From NCBI GenBank assembly GCA_011959925.1, contig BLMD01000296.1, positions 1 through 36,366 on the forward strand: DNA of 36,366 bases. The letters are read 5' to 3'. The first letter of the stretch is position 1, and the number at the start of each line of letters is the position of its first letter. The notes under the pieces were generated by a model. The model did no database searches, was not told the DNA's origin, and was given only the letters and a program-made list of their open reading frames with translations. Of this stretch, positions 23,564-31,522 are shown one piece after another. Source of the stretch: Lachnospiraceae bacterium. Its GTDB lineage: Bacteria > Bacillota > Clostridia > Lachnospirales > Lachnospiraceae. A program made the translations under genes and the position numbers.

Positions 23564-25378
23564 TTATCGAGGAATCTTTAATACCTGCCCGATATTGATT
23601 ACGTCGCCGGTCAGTCCGTTTAGCTTCTGGATTGCGTCAACCGTTGTACCGTATGTTCTTGCGATTGCCCAGAGGGTATCTCCGGCGCGTACGGTATATT
23701 TTGTATAAGAGGGCGTCTGTGAGGCAGGGATTTTCAGCACCTGTCCGATGCGAAGCATGTCGCTCGTTAAGCCGTTATAGCTTTTGAGCACGTCGACGGT
23801 TGTGCCGTATCTTCTTGCGATTGCCCAGAGGGTATCTCCCGCCTGTACGGTATATTCTATCGTACCGGGTTCCGGTTTCGGAATCGGGACATTTTCGCCG
23901 ATTCCCAGATAGACCCGATACAGCTCCTGCCATGTTTTAGGTCCTGCGATGCCGTCCGGATCCAGGCGCATCAGCTGTTGAAACGCCCGTACCGCCTGCG
24001 CCGTGCCGCTTCCGAAAATGCCGTCCTGCGCGGGCGCGGGAATACCGGGATAATATTCGGAAATCACGTTTAAAAGATATTGCAGGGTAATGACATCCTG
24101 GCCTCTGCTTCCCTGACGGAGAACCGAGCCCGGCGGGACGGTTCCGATGCCGAGCGTCACACCTTCCCCGTTTAATTCCGCAAGCCGGGTAACTGCAGTG
24201 TAGAGGCTTGATATTTTGTACCATGTGCTTTTTCCGACGATGCCGTCCGCCGTCAGCTGAAACACACTTTGGAACTTTTTGACTGCCGCAGCTGTGCTGT
24301 TTCCGAATACACCGGGTTCGTCCGTAATCGCGGGAATCGCCGGATAATTTCGCCGGATCCGGTTGAGATAGGTCTGAATCGTCTGAACATCCAGTCCGCG
24401 GCTGCCCTGTCTGAGCGCGGAGCCGGGATAGGAAGAGAGTACGCCGGTGATAATATCCGTCTCTGCAATTTCGATATCTTTGGGATAATAGGAGCGCAGA
24501 ATCTGAAGCGGTGTTTTTCCCTGGTCTGCAAGCGTTACGGTTCCCCATTGGGATAATCCCTGGCAGGTTGCCGTTGTGCCGTTGCAAAACGAGGTAAAAT
24601 ACGGATTGTTCTGTCCTCTTCTGCGCACATATTCGTTAAATATTTCATCGACAATCCGGCTGATGGAGGAATAAATCGGACGGCCCTTTACAAAATACTG
24701 GTCATAGGCGGTACTGTTCGTAATATCAAAGGGATATCCCTTACTGCGGTACCATTCCGTGAAAACCCGGTTTAATGCAAATGTAATAATGGCATAGATA
24801 TTTGCCCGCAGAGCGGCATCCGGCCAGGTGGGATAAATTTCACTGCTTGCCACGTTCTTTACATAATCCGGAAAAGAAACGCTTACGTTGGATGCCGAAG
24901 AAGACGGGGAACCAAGATGTACGGTAATGGGGTTTGGTATGACGACCTGCCGTAAGACATAGGCACCGGACGGAGCTCCTGTTTGGGTTCGGGGCGCTGC
25001 CATAGCGACAGCAGGTTTTCCGACGTATATTTCCGACAGCAGCGGCGTGCGCTGATTTTCCTCCATGGGGAGAAGCGTAAGCGGCAGAATTGCCGTTTCT
25101 CCTTCATAAATGGGGATATCTGCGACAGAGAGGCTTTGAAAACCCGGTTTCTGTGCCATAACATAATAGCTGATATAAGGAGTTTCGGAGTAATACGGGT
25201 TTCTGGAAAAATCTCCGCTGATAGTTTCTAACGGGACTTTTTCGCTTTCCCCGCTTTCATCTGTCGTCAGTTCATACACGCGGTTGCCAAGGCCGTCTAA
25301 AATGCGGATATTCACGCCGCTGAGCGGGACGGCATCGTGAGCGGTTCTTGCCTGGAGTATCATATAACCGATAGCCAT
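23564..25378 (-). CDS. SleC-like spore cortex-lytic enzyme candidate (SpoIID, PG-binding and LysM domains)
   Basis: The 604-residue protein has four parts. Residues 1-105 form a beta-sandwich, carboxypeptidase-regulatory-like region. Residues 170-305 are a SpoIID/LytB-type lytic transglycosylase domain, with candidate catalytic Glu180 in SSEIYPTWPDAALRANI and the typical end CQGLSQWGTVTLADQGKTPLQILRSYYP. Two PG_binding_1 domains follow (about 321-394 and 418-490), then two LysM domains (508-551 and 560-603). There is no signal peptide. This resembles clostridial SleC, a cortex-lytic germination enzyme made in the mother cell as a proenzyme, but with a duplicated binding domain and added LysM repeats. 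A mother-cell-type promoter precedes it. It could instead be a spore-coat or cortex morphogenesis factor. The GGAGA ribosome site is good. Confidence 0.78.
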   Translation of the reverse strand: MAIGYMILQARTAHDAVPLSGVNIRILDGLGNRVYELTTDESGESEKVPLETISGDFSRNPYYSETPYISYYVMAQKPGFQSLSVADIPIYEGETAILPLTLLPMEENQRTPLLSEIYVGKPAVAMAAPRTQTGAPSGAYVLRQVVIPNPITVHLGSPSSSASNVSVSFPDYVKNVASSEIYPTWPDAALRANIYAIITFALNRVFTEWYRSKGYPFDITNSTAYDQYFVKGRPIYSSISRIVDEIFNEYVRRRGQNNPYFTSFCNGTTATCQGLSQWGTVTLADQGKTPLQILRSYYPKDIEIAETDIITGVLSSYPGSALRQGSRGLDVQTIQTYLNRIRRNYPAIPAITDEPGVFGNSTAAAVKKFQSVFQLTADGIVGKSTWYKISSLYTAVTRLAELNGEGVTLGIGTVPPGSVLRQGSRGQDVITLQYLLNVISEYYPGIPAPAQDGIFGSGTAQAVRAFQQLMRLDPDGIAGPKTWQELYRVYLGIGENVPIPKPEPGTIEYTVQAGDTLWAIARRYGTTVDVLKSYNGLTSDMLRIGQVLKIPASQTPSYTKYTVRAGDTLWAIARTYGTTVDAIQKLNGLTGDVINIGQVLKIPR

Positions 25379-25403
25379 AAAAATCTCCTTTTTTTGTTCT
25401 ATA

Positions 25404-25430
25404 TAATTTATGAAGAAAGCAGATAACAGT
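25404..25430 (-). promoter_or_regulatory. Sigma-K/sigma-E-type (mother-cell) promoter for the SleC-like gene
   Basis: On the minus strand AC (25430-25429), 16 bases, then CATAAATTA (25412-25404) is an exact fit to the sigma-K form AC-N16/17-CATANNNTA. It is also close to sigma-E. It lies 26 bases upstream of the start codon. Confidence 0.55.
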
Positions 25431-25508
25431 GACAGAAAGTCTCTGTATATTCAACTGCCGGCTTTTTCAATCCAGAGACGATGGTACACGGATGACCGAA
25501 GGTTGTAA

Positions 25509-25525
25509 TTTACAAAACATTTACA
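25509..25525 (+). promoter_or_regulatory. PhoP-like tandem operator upstream of the response regulator gene
   Basis: TTTACA (25509-25514), five bases, TTTACA (25520-25525); a weaker third unit TTATAG follows in register at 25531. Direct repeats of TTWACA with an 11-base period are the binding pattern of Bacillus PhoP and fit OmpR-family dimers. A matching site occurs at 27524-27540. Confidence 0.55.
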
Positions 25526-25556
25526 AAACCTTATAGTTTTCCCAAACATACTATAT

Positions 25557-25562
25557 TATACT
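25557..25562 (+). promoter_or_regulatory. -10 box of the two-component system promoter
   Basis: TATACT lies 31 bases after the tandem operator, with no recognisable -35 box at the expected position. That is the usual form of an activator-dependent promoter. TATATT at 25552-25557 is an alternative. Confidence 0.4.
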
Positions 25563-25625
25563 ATACGAAAGGCGTCTGCCTGGCAGGACGTTTTAAAAAT
25601 TATGCTATAGAAAACGGAGACAAAA

Positions 25626-26291
25626 ATGAAAAAAATATTGGTGATTGAAGATGAAATTGCGATCAATGATTTGATCTGCATGAACTTGGAGATTGCGGGT
25701 TATACGCCGGTTCCGTTTTTTGACGGGGCGGAATTTGACCTTCATTTAAAAGAAAACGACAGCTACGATCTGGCGCTGCTTGATATCATGCTGCCAGGGA
25801 AAGACGGGTTTGAACTTTTGAAAGAATTAAAAGCGCACAAAATCCCTGTGATCTATCTTACGGCAAAAGGCGATCTGCCGAGCAAAGTCAAAGGTTTAAA
25901 AAGCGGCGCCGAAGATTATATTGTAAAGCCTTTTGAAATGCTGGAGCTTCTTGTACGGATGGATAACGTCTTAAAACGCTGCGGCGGCAGAGAACCGGAA
26001 GAAATCCATATAAAAGACGTTGTGATCGACGAAAAAAAGCGGACCGTGTCAAAAGGCGGAGCGGTAATTCCCATGCAGCCAATGGAATACGATTGCCTGA
26101 TGGCGTTCTGGAAATACAGAAACCGGGTGATGACCAGGGAGTTTCTGCTGAATCTGCTCTGGGGCGTGAATTTTGAAGGGGAGAGCCGGACGATCGACGT
26201 GCATGTAGCGAATATTCGTAAAAAGCTGGATTTTTTTGACGTTATTATCACCGTGCCGAGAGTCGGCTACCGCATGGAGGTTTCAGAATGA
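25626..26291 (+). CDS. OmpR/PhoB-family response regulator
   Basis: The 221-residue protein has a receiver domain (1-115) with acidic pocket Glu8/Asp9, phospho-acceptor Asp53 in LALLDIMLPGKDG, and the conserved Thr and Lys in YLTAKGD (about 99-103). A winged-helix DNA-binding domain (about 128-219) ends with SRTIDVHVANIRKKLDFFDVIITVPRVGYRME, which is typical of the OmpR/PhoB group. It overlaps the kinase gene by four bases (ATGA), so the pair is translationally coupled. The tandem TTTACA repeat upstream, and its twin before the downstream lipoprotein gene, are its likely binding sites. Confidence 0.95.
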   Translation: MKKILVIEDEIAINDLICMNLEIAGYTPVPFFDGAEFDLHLKENDSYDLALLDIMLPGKDGFELLKELKAHKIPVIYLTAKGDLPSKVKGLKSGAEDYIVKPFEMLELLVRMDNVLKRCGGREPEEIHIKDVVIDEKKRTVSKGGAVIPMQPMEYDCLMAFWKYRNRVMTREFLLNLLWGVNFEGESRTIDVHVANIRKKLDFFDVIITVPRVGYRMEVSE

Positions 26292-27538
26292 ATATGATAA
26301 AAAAAATTGCATGCACTGCGTCAATTCTGTTGTTTGTATTGGCGCAGGTTTTTTCTTTTTATGTGATTTATACCAGCCATACGGAAAAAATTGAATTGAT
26401 CCGGGAAAAAGAAGGAAAATCTTTTGCAGAGGCGGTTCATAGATTTTCCATAGCAGTGACAAATCTGAACAGAAAAACGGAAGTGCGCGATTATATGGTT
26501 ACGCATTGTTTTCGGGAAAATATGATGAGGGACAGTGCGTTATATAAAGGAGAAGAGGAGCTGTTTAACAGCAGTTCCTATGACTTTGACGTAACGAAGA
26601 CAGATTGGGAGATGAAGGAATATCCGGTTCCGTTTGCAGCGGAGCAGCCGGGCGAACGCCATGTGCTGATCTTTTATACCGAATATCAACACGGGGAAAC
26701 GTATTATCTGTATCATATATCGGATATTACTTCCGTGTATTCCAAAAGTTTTTCCCTGATCGTGCGCCAGCTTCTCGTTTCCTCTCTGGCGTCTTTAGGA
26801 ATGGCGGTTTTGCTGACGCATCTGATTAAGAAAATTACAAAGCCGCTTTGGGCGGTCAACGAAGCCCAGCGGCAGCTCATCGGCAGTATGTCTCATGAAT
26901 TGAAAACACCGCTGACCGCGATCAAAGGCTATTCGGAGACGCTGCTTGCGGTAAAGCTTTCCAAAGAGCAGCAGGAAAAAGCGCTGCGGTATATCCATGG
27001 GGAGAGCGGAAGGCTTTCGCGTCTGTCGGAAAAGATGATGGAGTTAACGCGGCTTTACGAGCCGGAATGTAAGATTGATCTGACAGAAGTTTCCGTGGAA
27101 GCGCTGTTTGATGCAGTGGAGAAAAGCGTGAAACACAGCCTCTGCGAAAAGAACATGACGCTGATAAAAGAAGGCGGATACCAGGGGGAAACAAAGCGCA
27201 TGGACATGGACCTGATGACCAGTTTTTTAATCAACCTGGTAAATAACAGCATTCTTGCGTCCGCGGAAGGAAGCCGGATTTATATGGGGGCAGATGCCGA
27301 TTCGCTGTGGGTGAGAGATGAGGGATGCGGCATTTTGCCGGAAGAATTGGAGAAAGTAAGGAAGGCATTCTATCGGGTGGATCCGTCGCGTTCCAGAAAA
27401 AGTGGAAATATGGGACTGGGGCTTGCCCTCTGTGATCAGATTGCCTCCGCGCATCAGGGAAAGCTTGAACTGGAAAGTGAAGTCGGAGTCGGAACGAAAG
27501 CGGTTCTGTTTTTTAAAGGCAGTTTTACAAATCCTTAA
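26288..27538 (+). CDS. Membrane sensor histidine kinase
   Basis: The 416-residue kinase has TM1 (about 7-29), an extracytoplasmic sensor region of about 125 residues with no recognised domain, and TM2 (about 157-178). The dimerisation/phosphoacceptor helix follows with His203 in SMSHELKTPLTAIKGYSE. The catalytic ATPase domain has the N box INLVNNSILAS, the G1 box VRDEGCGI and the G2 box GNMGLGLAL. It should phosphorylate the regulator encoded immediately upstream. No HAMP domain is obvious; only a short linker joins TM2 to the H box. The second operator overlaps the last codons of this gene. Confidence 0.95.
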   Translation: MNMIKKIACTASILLFVLAQVFSFYVIYTSHTEKIELIREKEGKSFAEAVHRFSIAVTNLNRKTEVRDYMVTHCFRENMMRDSALYKGEEELFNSSSYDFDVTKTDWEMKEYPVPFAAEQPGERHVLIFYTEYQHGETYYLYHISDITSVYSKSFSLIVRQLLVSSLASLGMAVLLTHLIKKITKPLWAVNEAQRQLIGSMSHELKTPLTAIKGYSETLLAVKLSKEQQEKALRYIHGESGRLSRLSEKMMELTRLYEPECKIDLTEVSVEALFDAVEKSVKHSLCEKNMTLIKEGGYQGETKRMDMDLMTSFLINLVNNSILASAEGSRIYMGADADSLWVRDEGCGILPEELEKVRKAFYRVDPSRSRKSGNMGLGLALCDQIASAHQGKLELESEVGVGTKAVLFFKGSFTNP

Positions 27539-27540
27539 CA
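27524..27540 (+). promoter_or_regulatory. PhoP-like tandem operator upstream of the lipoprotein-ABC operon
   Basis: TTTACA (27524-27529), five bases, TTAACA (27535-27540), overlapping the kinase stop codon; a degenerate unit TTAAAG precedes in register at 27513. This is the same 11-base architecture as at 25509-25525. Confidence 0.55.
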
Positions 27541-27571
27541 ATAGAATGAATACTTGAAAAAGAAACATGGA

Positions 27572-27577
27572 TAAAAT
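27572..27577 (+). promoter_or_regulatory. -10 box of the lipoprotein-ABC operon
   Basis: TAAAAT lies 31 bases after the tandem operator, the same distance as for the response regulator gene. It lacks a good -35 box and lies 60 bases before the ATG. Confidence 0.4.
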
Positions 27578-27637
27578 GGTCTCAGGAAAAACAAAAAGCA
27601 AAACATCAGGTTTAACAATTCAATTCAGGAGGCGCAT

Positions 27638-29140
27638 ATGAAGAAAAAAATTACGGCAATTGTTTTATGCCTTGGCATGGGAAGCACGCTGCTTGCCGGA
27701 TGCGAGAAAACACCGAAAGAGTCGATCGTAAGGGAGAAAGGAGCCGACAGCATCGATAAGTACGAAAGCGGGGAAGATATAAAAGGAGCACTGCGGGAAC
27801 GCCTGAAAGCGCCCGAACATTATAAAAACGAGAGTGTTTATGAAAACGGAGGACTCATTGTCGATACCGACGCGGATGTGTTTGTACCGGATGTAGATAC
27901 GGTCAATACCTACGCAGTCTCCGCGAAGGAAGTGAATCAGGAACTGATCGATCAGGTAACGAACGCGTTTTTTAAAGAAGATAAGATTTATCAGAGTTAT
28001 TCGTATTTTGAATGGACAAAAGATGATTTGCAGCAGATGATCACAAGACTTAAAAAATATAAATCCGAAGGAAATTTAGATCCTTATGATCACGGGAAGG
28101 ATGAGAACGGTAATTTACAGTACGATATAGACGCAATGATTGCAAGTTACGAAGAACGGTTAAAAACCGCGCCGGAGCAACGGGAAAAAGTGGAGGTAAA
28201 GCCCGCGCTGAATCTGGAATACTGGAGCAAAGGCGAGGGAGAACGCGTAAAAGAAGTAGATCAGGATCGTTTTAGCGGTGCAGCGGAGACGGAACACGGC
28301 ACGTATCAATATACCGTGGATTACGCATTAAAACCGGACATAAAGTTTTGCATCTCAAAGATCAAAGACGAGCAAAAGGATCCGATGGAATTTTCCGACT
28401 GGACGGAAGCGGAATTTGTTTTGTCGGATCCGGACAGCCCGAATTACATTCCGGAAGCGTCCATTCAGAAGATGTTAAACATTTCATATGAGGATGCGAA
28501 GAAAATTGCGGAAGAGACGGTAGAAGAGCTGGGTTGGGGACTTGATTTTACAGACTGGGATTACAGTGTATTCTGCCATGGAGAACAGGGCGCGAGCGAA
28601 GACGGCATGCTCGACGCGGGTTATCAGTTTGTGTTTACCAGAAATCTTAACGGTGTGCCGATTACGTATGAATTAAGCAGCGGAGGAGGACTGGAGGATA
28701 TGGACAGCACGCTTGTTCCCTGGAGCTATGAACGCTGTTTGGTCATAGTCGGAGATGACGGCATCCAGGAGGTAACGCTGCTTAATCCGTATGACATTGG
28801 AGAAATCAAAACAGAGAATGTGAAACTGATGGATTTTGAAAGCGTGATAAATATATATGAACAGATGATGGAAGTCTCGAATGCGGATATTTTAAATTAT
28901 GAATCGAAGCGGACATTTCATATTCGAAAGATCAAATTTGGCTATACGAGGATCTACGATCCGGCTTCGGATAACGAGACGGGGTTGCTGGTTCCGGTCT
29001 GGGATTTTTTCGGAGGTTTTGATGCGGTGAGTTCCGACGGGACGCAGTCGCAGCACAATACCGGCGAACGATCCAGCTATAGCTTTCTGACGATTAACGC
29101 CATAGACGGATCCATCATCGACCGCGGTCTTGGGTATTAG
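27638..29140 (+). CDS. DUF6034-like lipoprotein
   Basis: The 500-residue protein has a lipoprotein signal peptide (MKKKITAIVLCLGMGSTLLAGC, lipobox LAGC). It then has the early motif TPKESIVREKGAD and a C-terminal region with RIYDPASDNETGLLVPVWDFFG and LTINAIDGSIIDRGLGY. Both are typical of the uncharacterised DUF6034 lipoproteins of Clostridia. The last 200 residues look like paired PepSY/YycH-type folds (EDAKKIAEETVEELGWGLDF...). It would be anchored outside the cell membrane. As the first gene of a transporter operon next to a two-component system, it could bind the ligand or act as an accessory sensor; this is inference. AGGAGG precedes the ATG. Only three bases separate it from the next gene. 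Confidence 0.75.
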   Translation: MKKKITAIVLCLGMGSTLLAGCEKTPKESIVREKGADSIDKYESGEDIKGALRERLKAPEHYKNESVYENGGLIVDTDADVFVPDVDTVNTYAVSAKEVNQELIDQVTNAFFKEDKIYQSYSYFEWTKDDLQQMITRLKKYKSEGNLDPYDHGKDENGNLQYDIDAMIASYEERLKTAPEQREKVEVKPALNLEYWSKGEGERVKEVDQDRFSGAAETEHGTYQYTVDYALKPDIKFCISKIKDEQKDPMEFSDWTEAEFVLSDPDSPNYIPEASIQKMLNISYEDAKKIAEETVEELGWGLDFTDWDYSVFCHGEQGASEDGMLDAGYQFVFTRNLNGVPITYELSSGGGLEDMDSTLVPWSYERCLVIVGDDGIQEVTLLNPYDIGEIKTENVKLMDFESVINIYEQMMEVSNADILNYESKRTFHIRKIKFGYTRIYDPASDNETGLLVPVWDFFGGFDAVSSDGTQSQHNTGERSSYSFLTINAIDGSIIDRGLGY

Positions 29141-29143
29141 GAT

Positions 29144-30028
29144 ATGAAATCGGTTTTTGCCGTGCTGCGATGGAATTTTCTTGGTTTTCTGAAAAATCCC
29201 AGGATACTCCTTACGTTTTTATTCTCCTTTATTCTCTGCTTTTTTTTAAGCGAACGTGCCATGCAGGCAGCAGAATATTACGATTCTCCGATGCAGGCGT
29301 TTGAACCGTTTATCTGGACGTTTGGGGATACGGTGTCGATCCTTTTGTGCACCATGCTTTTGATCCTTTTGTTTATCGATTTGCCGAAATTAAGCCCGTT
29401 CACACCGTATCTGCTGCTTCGGATGAAAAAAAGCCAGTGGCTGTTTGCACAGTTTCTCTATATAATCTGCGCCGCATTGCTGTATATGGGGTATGTATTC
29501 TTTGTGACCGGAATTTTGTGTATGAAAAAAACATACATCGGAAATATCTGGAGCAAAACGGCGGCGCTGCTTGCCTATTCTGAAATGGGAAAACAGATGT
29601 CCGTGCCGTCTACCGTGAAAGTAATGGAAAGCACGTCTCCGGCTGCCTGCAGCCTTCAGATTATGCTGCTTTTCGTCTGTTATGCGCTGACGCTTGGTTT
29701 TCTGATGCTGTTCTTTCAAATGAAAATCGGTAAAAAAGCGTCGGTTGCCGCCGGGCTTTCTTACAGCCTGATCGGATTTTTACTGGATCCGGACACACTG
29801 GCGCATCTGCTGCAGAAGGAAGAATACCAGATGTACCAGATGCGGCGGCTGGTCGGCTGGATCAGTCCCTTAAACCATGCAACTTACGGGATGCACGATT
29901 TCGGCTACGATGCGCTGCCTTCTATTTGGCAGTCCTGCGCGGTATTTCTCGGGATTCTTCTGGTGTTTGCATATCTTTCTTTTCGGACGTTGAAGCAATA
30001 TCATTTTCATTCGTTTACGGGGGAATAG
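29144..30028 (+). CDS. Polytopic membrane protein, probable ABC-2-type transporter subunit
   Basis: The 294-residue protein has about six hydrophobic helices. The N-terminal part is like ABC-2 permeases (MKSVFAVLRWNFLGFLKNPRILLTFLFSFILCFFLS) with a short amphipathic start and then TM1. No sequence motif identifies a substrate. A second membrane protein and an ABC ATPase follow in the same operon, so it is probably one half of a heterodimeric exporter. Three-base gaps separate it from both neighbours. The ribosome site is weak, which suggests translational coupling to the lipoprotein gene. Confidence 0.7.
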   Translation: MKSVFAVLRWNFLGFLKNPRILLTFLFSFILCFFLSERAMQAAEYYDSPMQAFEPFIWTFGDTVSILLCTMLLILLFIDLPKLSPFTPYLLLRMKKSQWLFAQFLYIICAALLYMGYVFFVTGILCMKKTYIGNIWSKTAALLAYSEMGKQMSVPSTVKVMESTSPAACSLQIMLLFVCYALTLGFLMLFFQMKIGKKASVAAGLSYSLIGFLLDPDTLAHLLQKEEYQMYQMRRLVGWISPLNHATYGMHDFGYDALPSIWQSCAVFLGILLVFAYLSFRTLKQYHFHSFTGE

Positions 30029-30031
30029 TCC

Positions 30032-30748
30032 ATGGGAGAAATCGGAAAAGAAAAGGCGTTTTATCTTATGACGGCATCCTGTTTTTTTGCGGCTGCGGCA
30101 TCTGTTCCTTTTTCTAAGATGGAGTTTCCGCTTGCCGCCGGAAGTTTTTTACAGTATGTGAAATCGGCGTTTTCCTCACAGGGAATGTTGTTTTTGATTC
30201 CGATCGTTTCGGTTCTGACTGCGGGGGCGTCTTATGTAAGAGAATCGTCCGGCGGTTTTTTAAAATTGTACGCGGTTCGGATCAGCCGTGCGGAGTATAT
30301 CAGACGAAAGACGATGCAGGTCTATGCGGGCGGATTTCTCCCGTTTTTTTTCGCGGGACTTTTGTCTCTTACAATGGGATTTTTATTTTTATATCCGCTG
30401 GAATACAAAGGGACGATCGAAATGAAGACGGTGTGGGACGCCGTGCTTCTGCTGTTGCGCATTTGCCTGACGGGAGGAATTACGGCAGAGGTATCCGGGA
30501 TTTTTGCCGCGGCTTTCTGCAATTATTATATGGCGTACGGCCTGCCGTTTGTCTGTTTTTATCTGCTGATTATTTTAAAAGACAGATATCTGCAGGATTT
30601 GTATGTGATAGATCCGAAGGAGTGGATACTGACAGAGAACTACTGGGGAGCGGGCGGAAACGGAATATGGGTATTTTTTCTCGTAAGCTCTGTGTTCTTT
30701 TGTCTGCTGCACGGATTGCTGTTAGGGTATCGCCTGCGGGAGATTTAA
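30032..30748 (+). CDS. Polytopic membrane protein, second probable ABC-2-type subunit
   Basis: The 238-residue protein has about six hydrophobic helices (near 13-30, 48-68, 103-125, 140-165, 172-188 and 210-232). The segment SYVRESSGGFLKLYAVRISRAEYIRRKTMQVY resembles the cytoplasmic coupling region of ABC-2 permeases (compare ...E...G....R..SR..Y...K...). It is smaller than the preceding subunit and not clearly homologous to it by eye. The two probably form the membrane channel for the ATPase encoded next. It starts three bases after the upstream stop codon. Confidence 0.7.
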   Translation: MGEIGKEKAFYLMTASCFFAAAASVPFSKMEFPLAAGSFLQYVKSAFSSQGMLFLIPIVSVLTAGASYVRESSGGFLKLYAVRISRAEYIRRKTMQVYAGGFLPFFFAGLLSLTMGFLFLYPLEYKGTIEMKTVWDAVLLLLRICLTGGITAEVSGIFAAAFCNYYMAYGLPFVCFYLLIILKDRYLQDLYVIDPKEWILTENYWGAGGNGIWVFFLVSSVFFCLLHGLLLGYRLREI

Positions 30749-30841
30749 AGGCAGAGCGTACCCGGTTTAGATGCGTACGATTTGGAAACGCATTCATTTG
30801 AAACTGTCAGATGGGAAATCAGATCTGGAGGCCAGCGGAAT

Positions 30842-31522
30842 ATGAAACATATAAAATTACCGAAAAAAAATACGGTCATGCCGTCCGGCGAATATGTAAT
30901 CATCCGCCACTTGATAAAAAAGTTCGGCGAAGATATCGTACTCTCAGACATTAATATGACGATGGAAGAGGGGATGGTTTATGGAATTTCCGGAAACAAC
31001 GGTTCCGGAAAAACGGTATTGATGAAATGTATCTGCGGTTTTGTTCCGGTTACCGAAGGAAGCATTACGGTCGGAGGAAAAATGATCGGTACACAAATCG
31101 ATTTTCCGGAGAGTATCGGTGTGATCATTGAGACGCCCGGATTTCTGACGAATTTGACCGGGATACGGAATCTGGAGATTCTGGCGGGACTGAAGGGAAA
31201 CATTTCAAAAGAGGATATTCGCGCCGCAATCCAGAAAGCGGGGTTAGATCCGGACTTAAAAAAATCTGTCGGGAAATACTCTCTGGGGATGCGGCAGCGT
31301 CTGGGCATTGCCCAGGCAATTATGGAGGATCCCAAGTTTTTGATTCTGGATGAGCCGTTTAACGGTTTGGATAAGCACGGCGTAGCAGATATCCGTGCGT
31401 TGATACTTGGGTTAAAGGAACAGGGGAAAACGATTCTTCTGGCGAGTCACAACAGCGAAGATATCCGGCTGTTGTGTGATAAAGTGTTTGAAATGGACGG
31501 AGGGAGGATGCGGGAGTTATGA
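30842..31522 (+). CDS. ABC transporter ATP-binding protein
   Basis: The 226-residue nucleotide-binding domain has Walker A GNNGSGKT (51-58), a Q-loop region near ESIGVIIETPGF, the signature YSLGMRQRLGIAQAI (146-160, the SLGM variant common in ABC-2 exporters), Walker B FLILDEP (166-172), a D-loop and a switch His in LASHNSED. It powers the exporter formed with the two preceding membrane proteins. I chose ATG 30842 because GGAGG lies 12 bases upstream; an in-frame ATG at 30782 has no ribosome site. The stop overlaps the start of the next gene (ATGA). A 93-base gap separates it from the permease gene, with no terminator. Confidence 0.93.
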   Translation: MKHIKLPKKNTVMPSGEYVIIRHLIKKFGEDIVLSDINMTMEEGMVYGISGNNGSGKTVLMKCICGFVPVTEGSITVGGKMIGTQIDFPESIGVIIETPGFLTNLTGIRNLEILAGLKGNISKEDIRAAIQKAGLDPDLKKSVGKYSLGMRQRLGIAQAIMEDPKFLILDEPFNGLDKHGVADIRALILGLKEQGKTILLASHNSEDIRLLCDKVFEMDGGRMREL

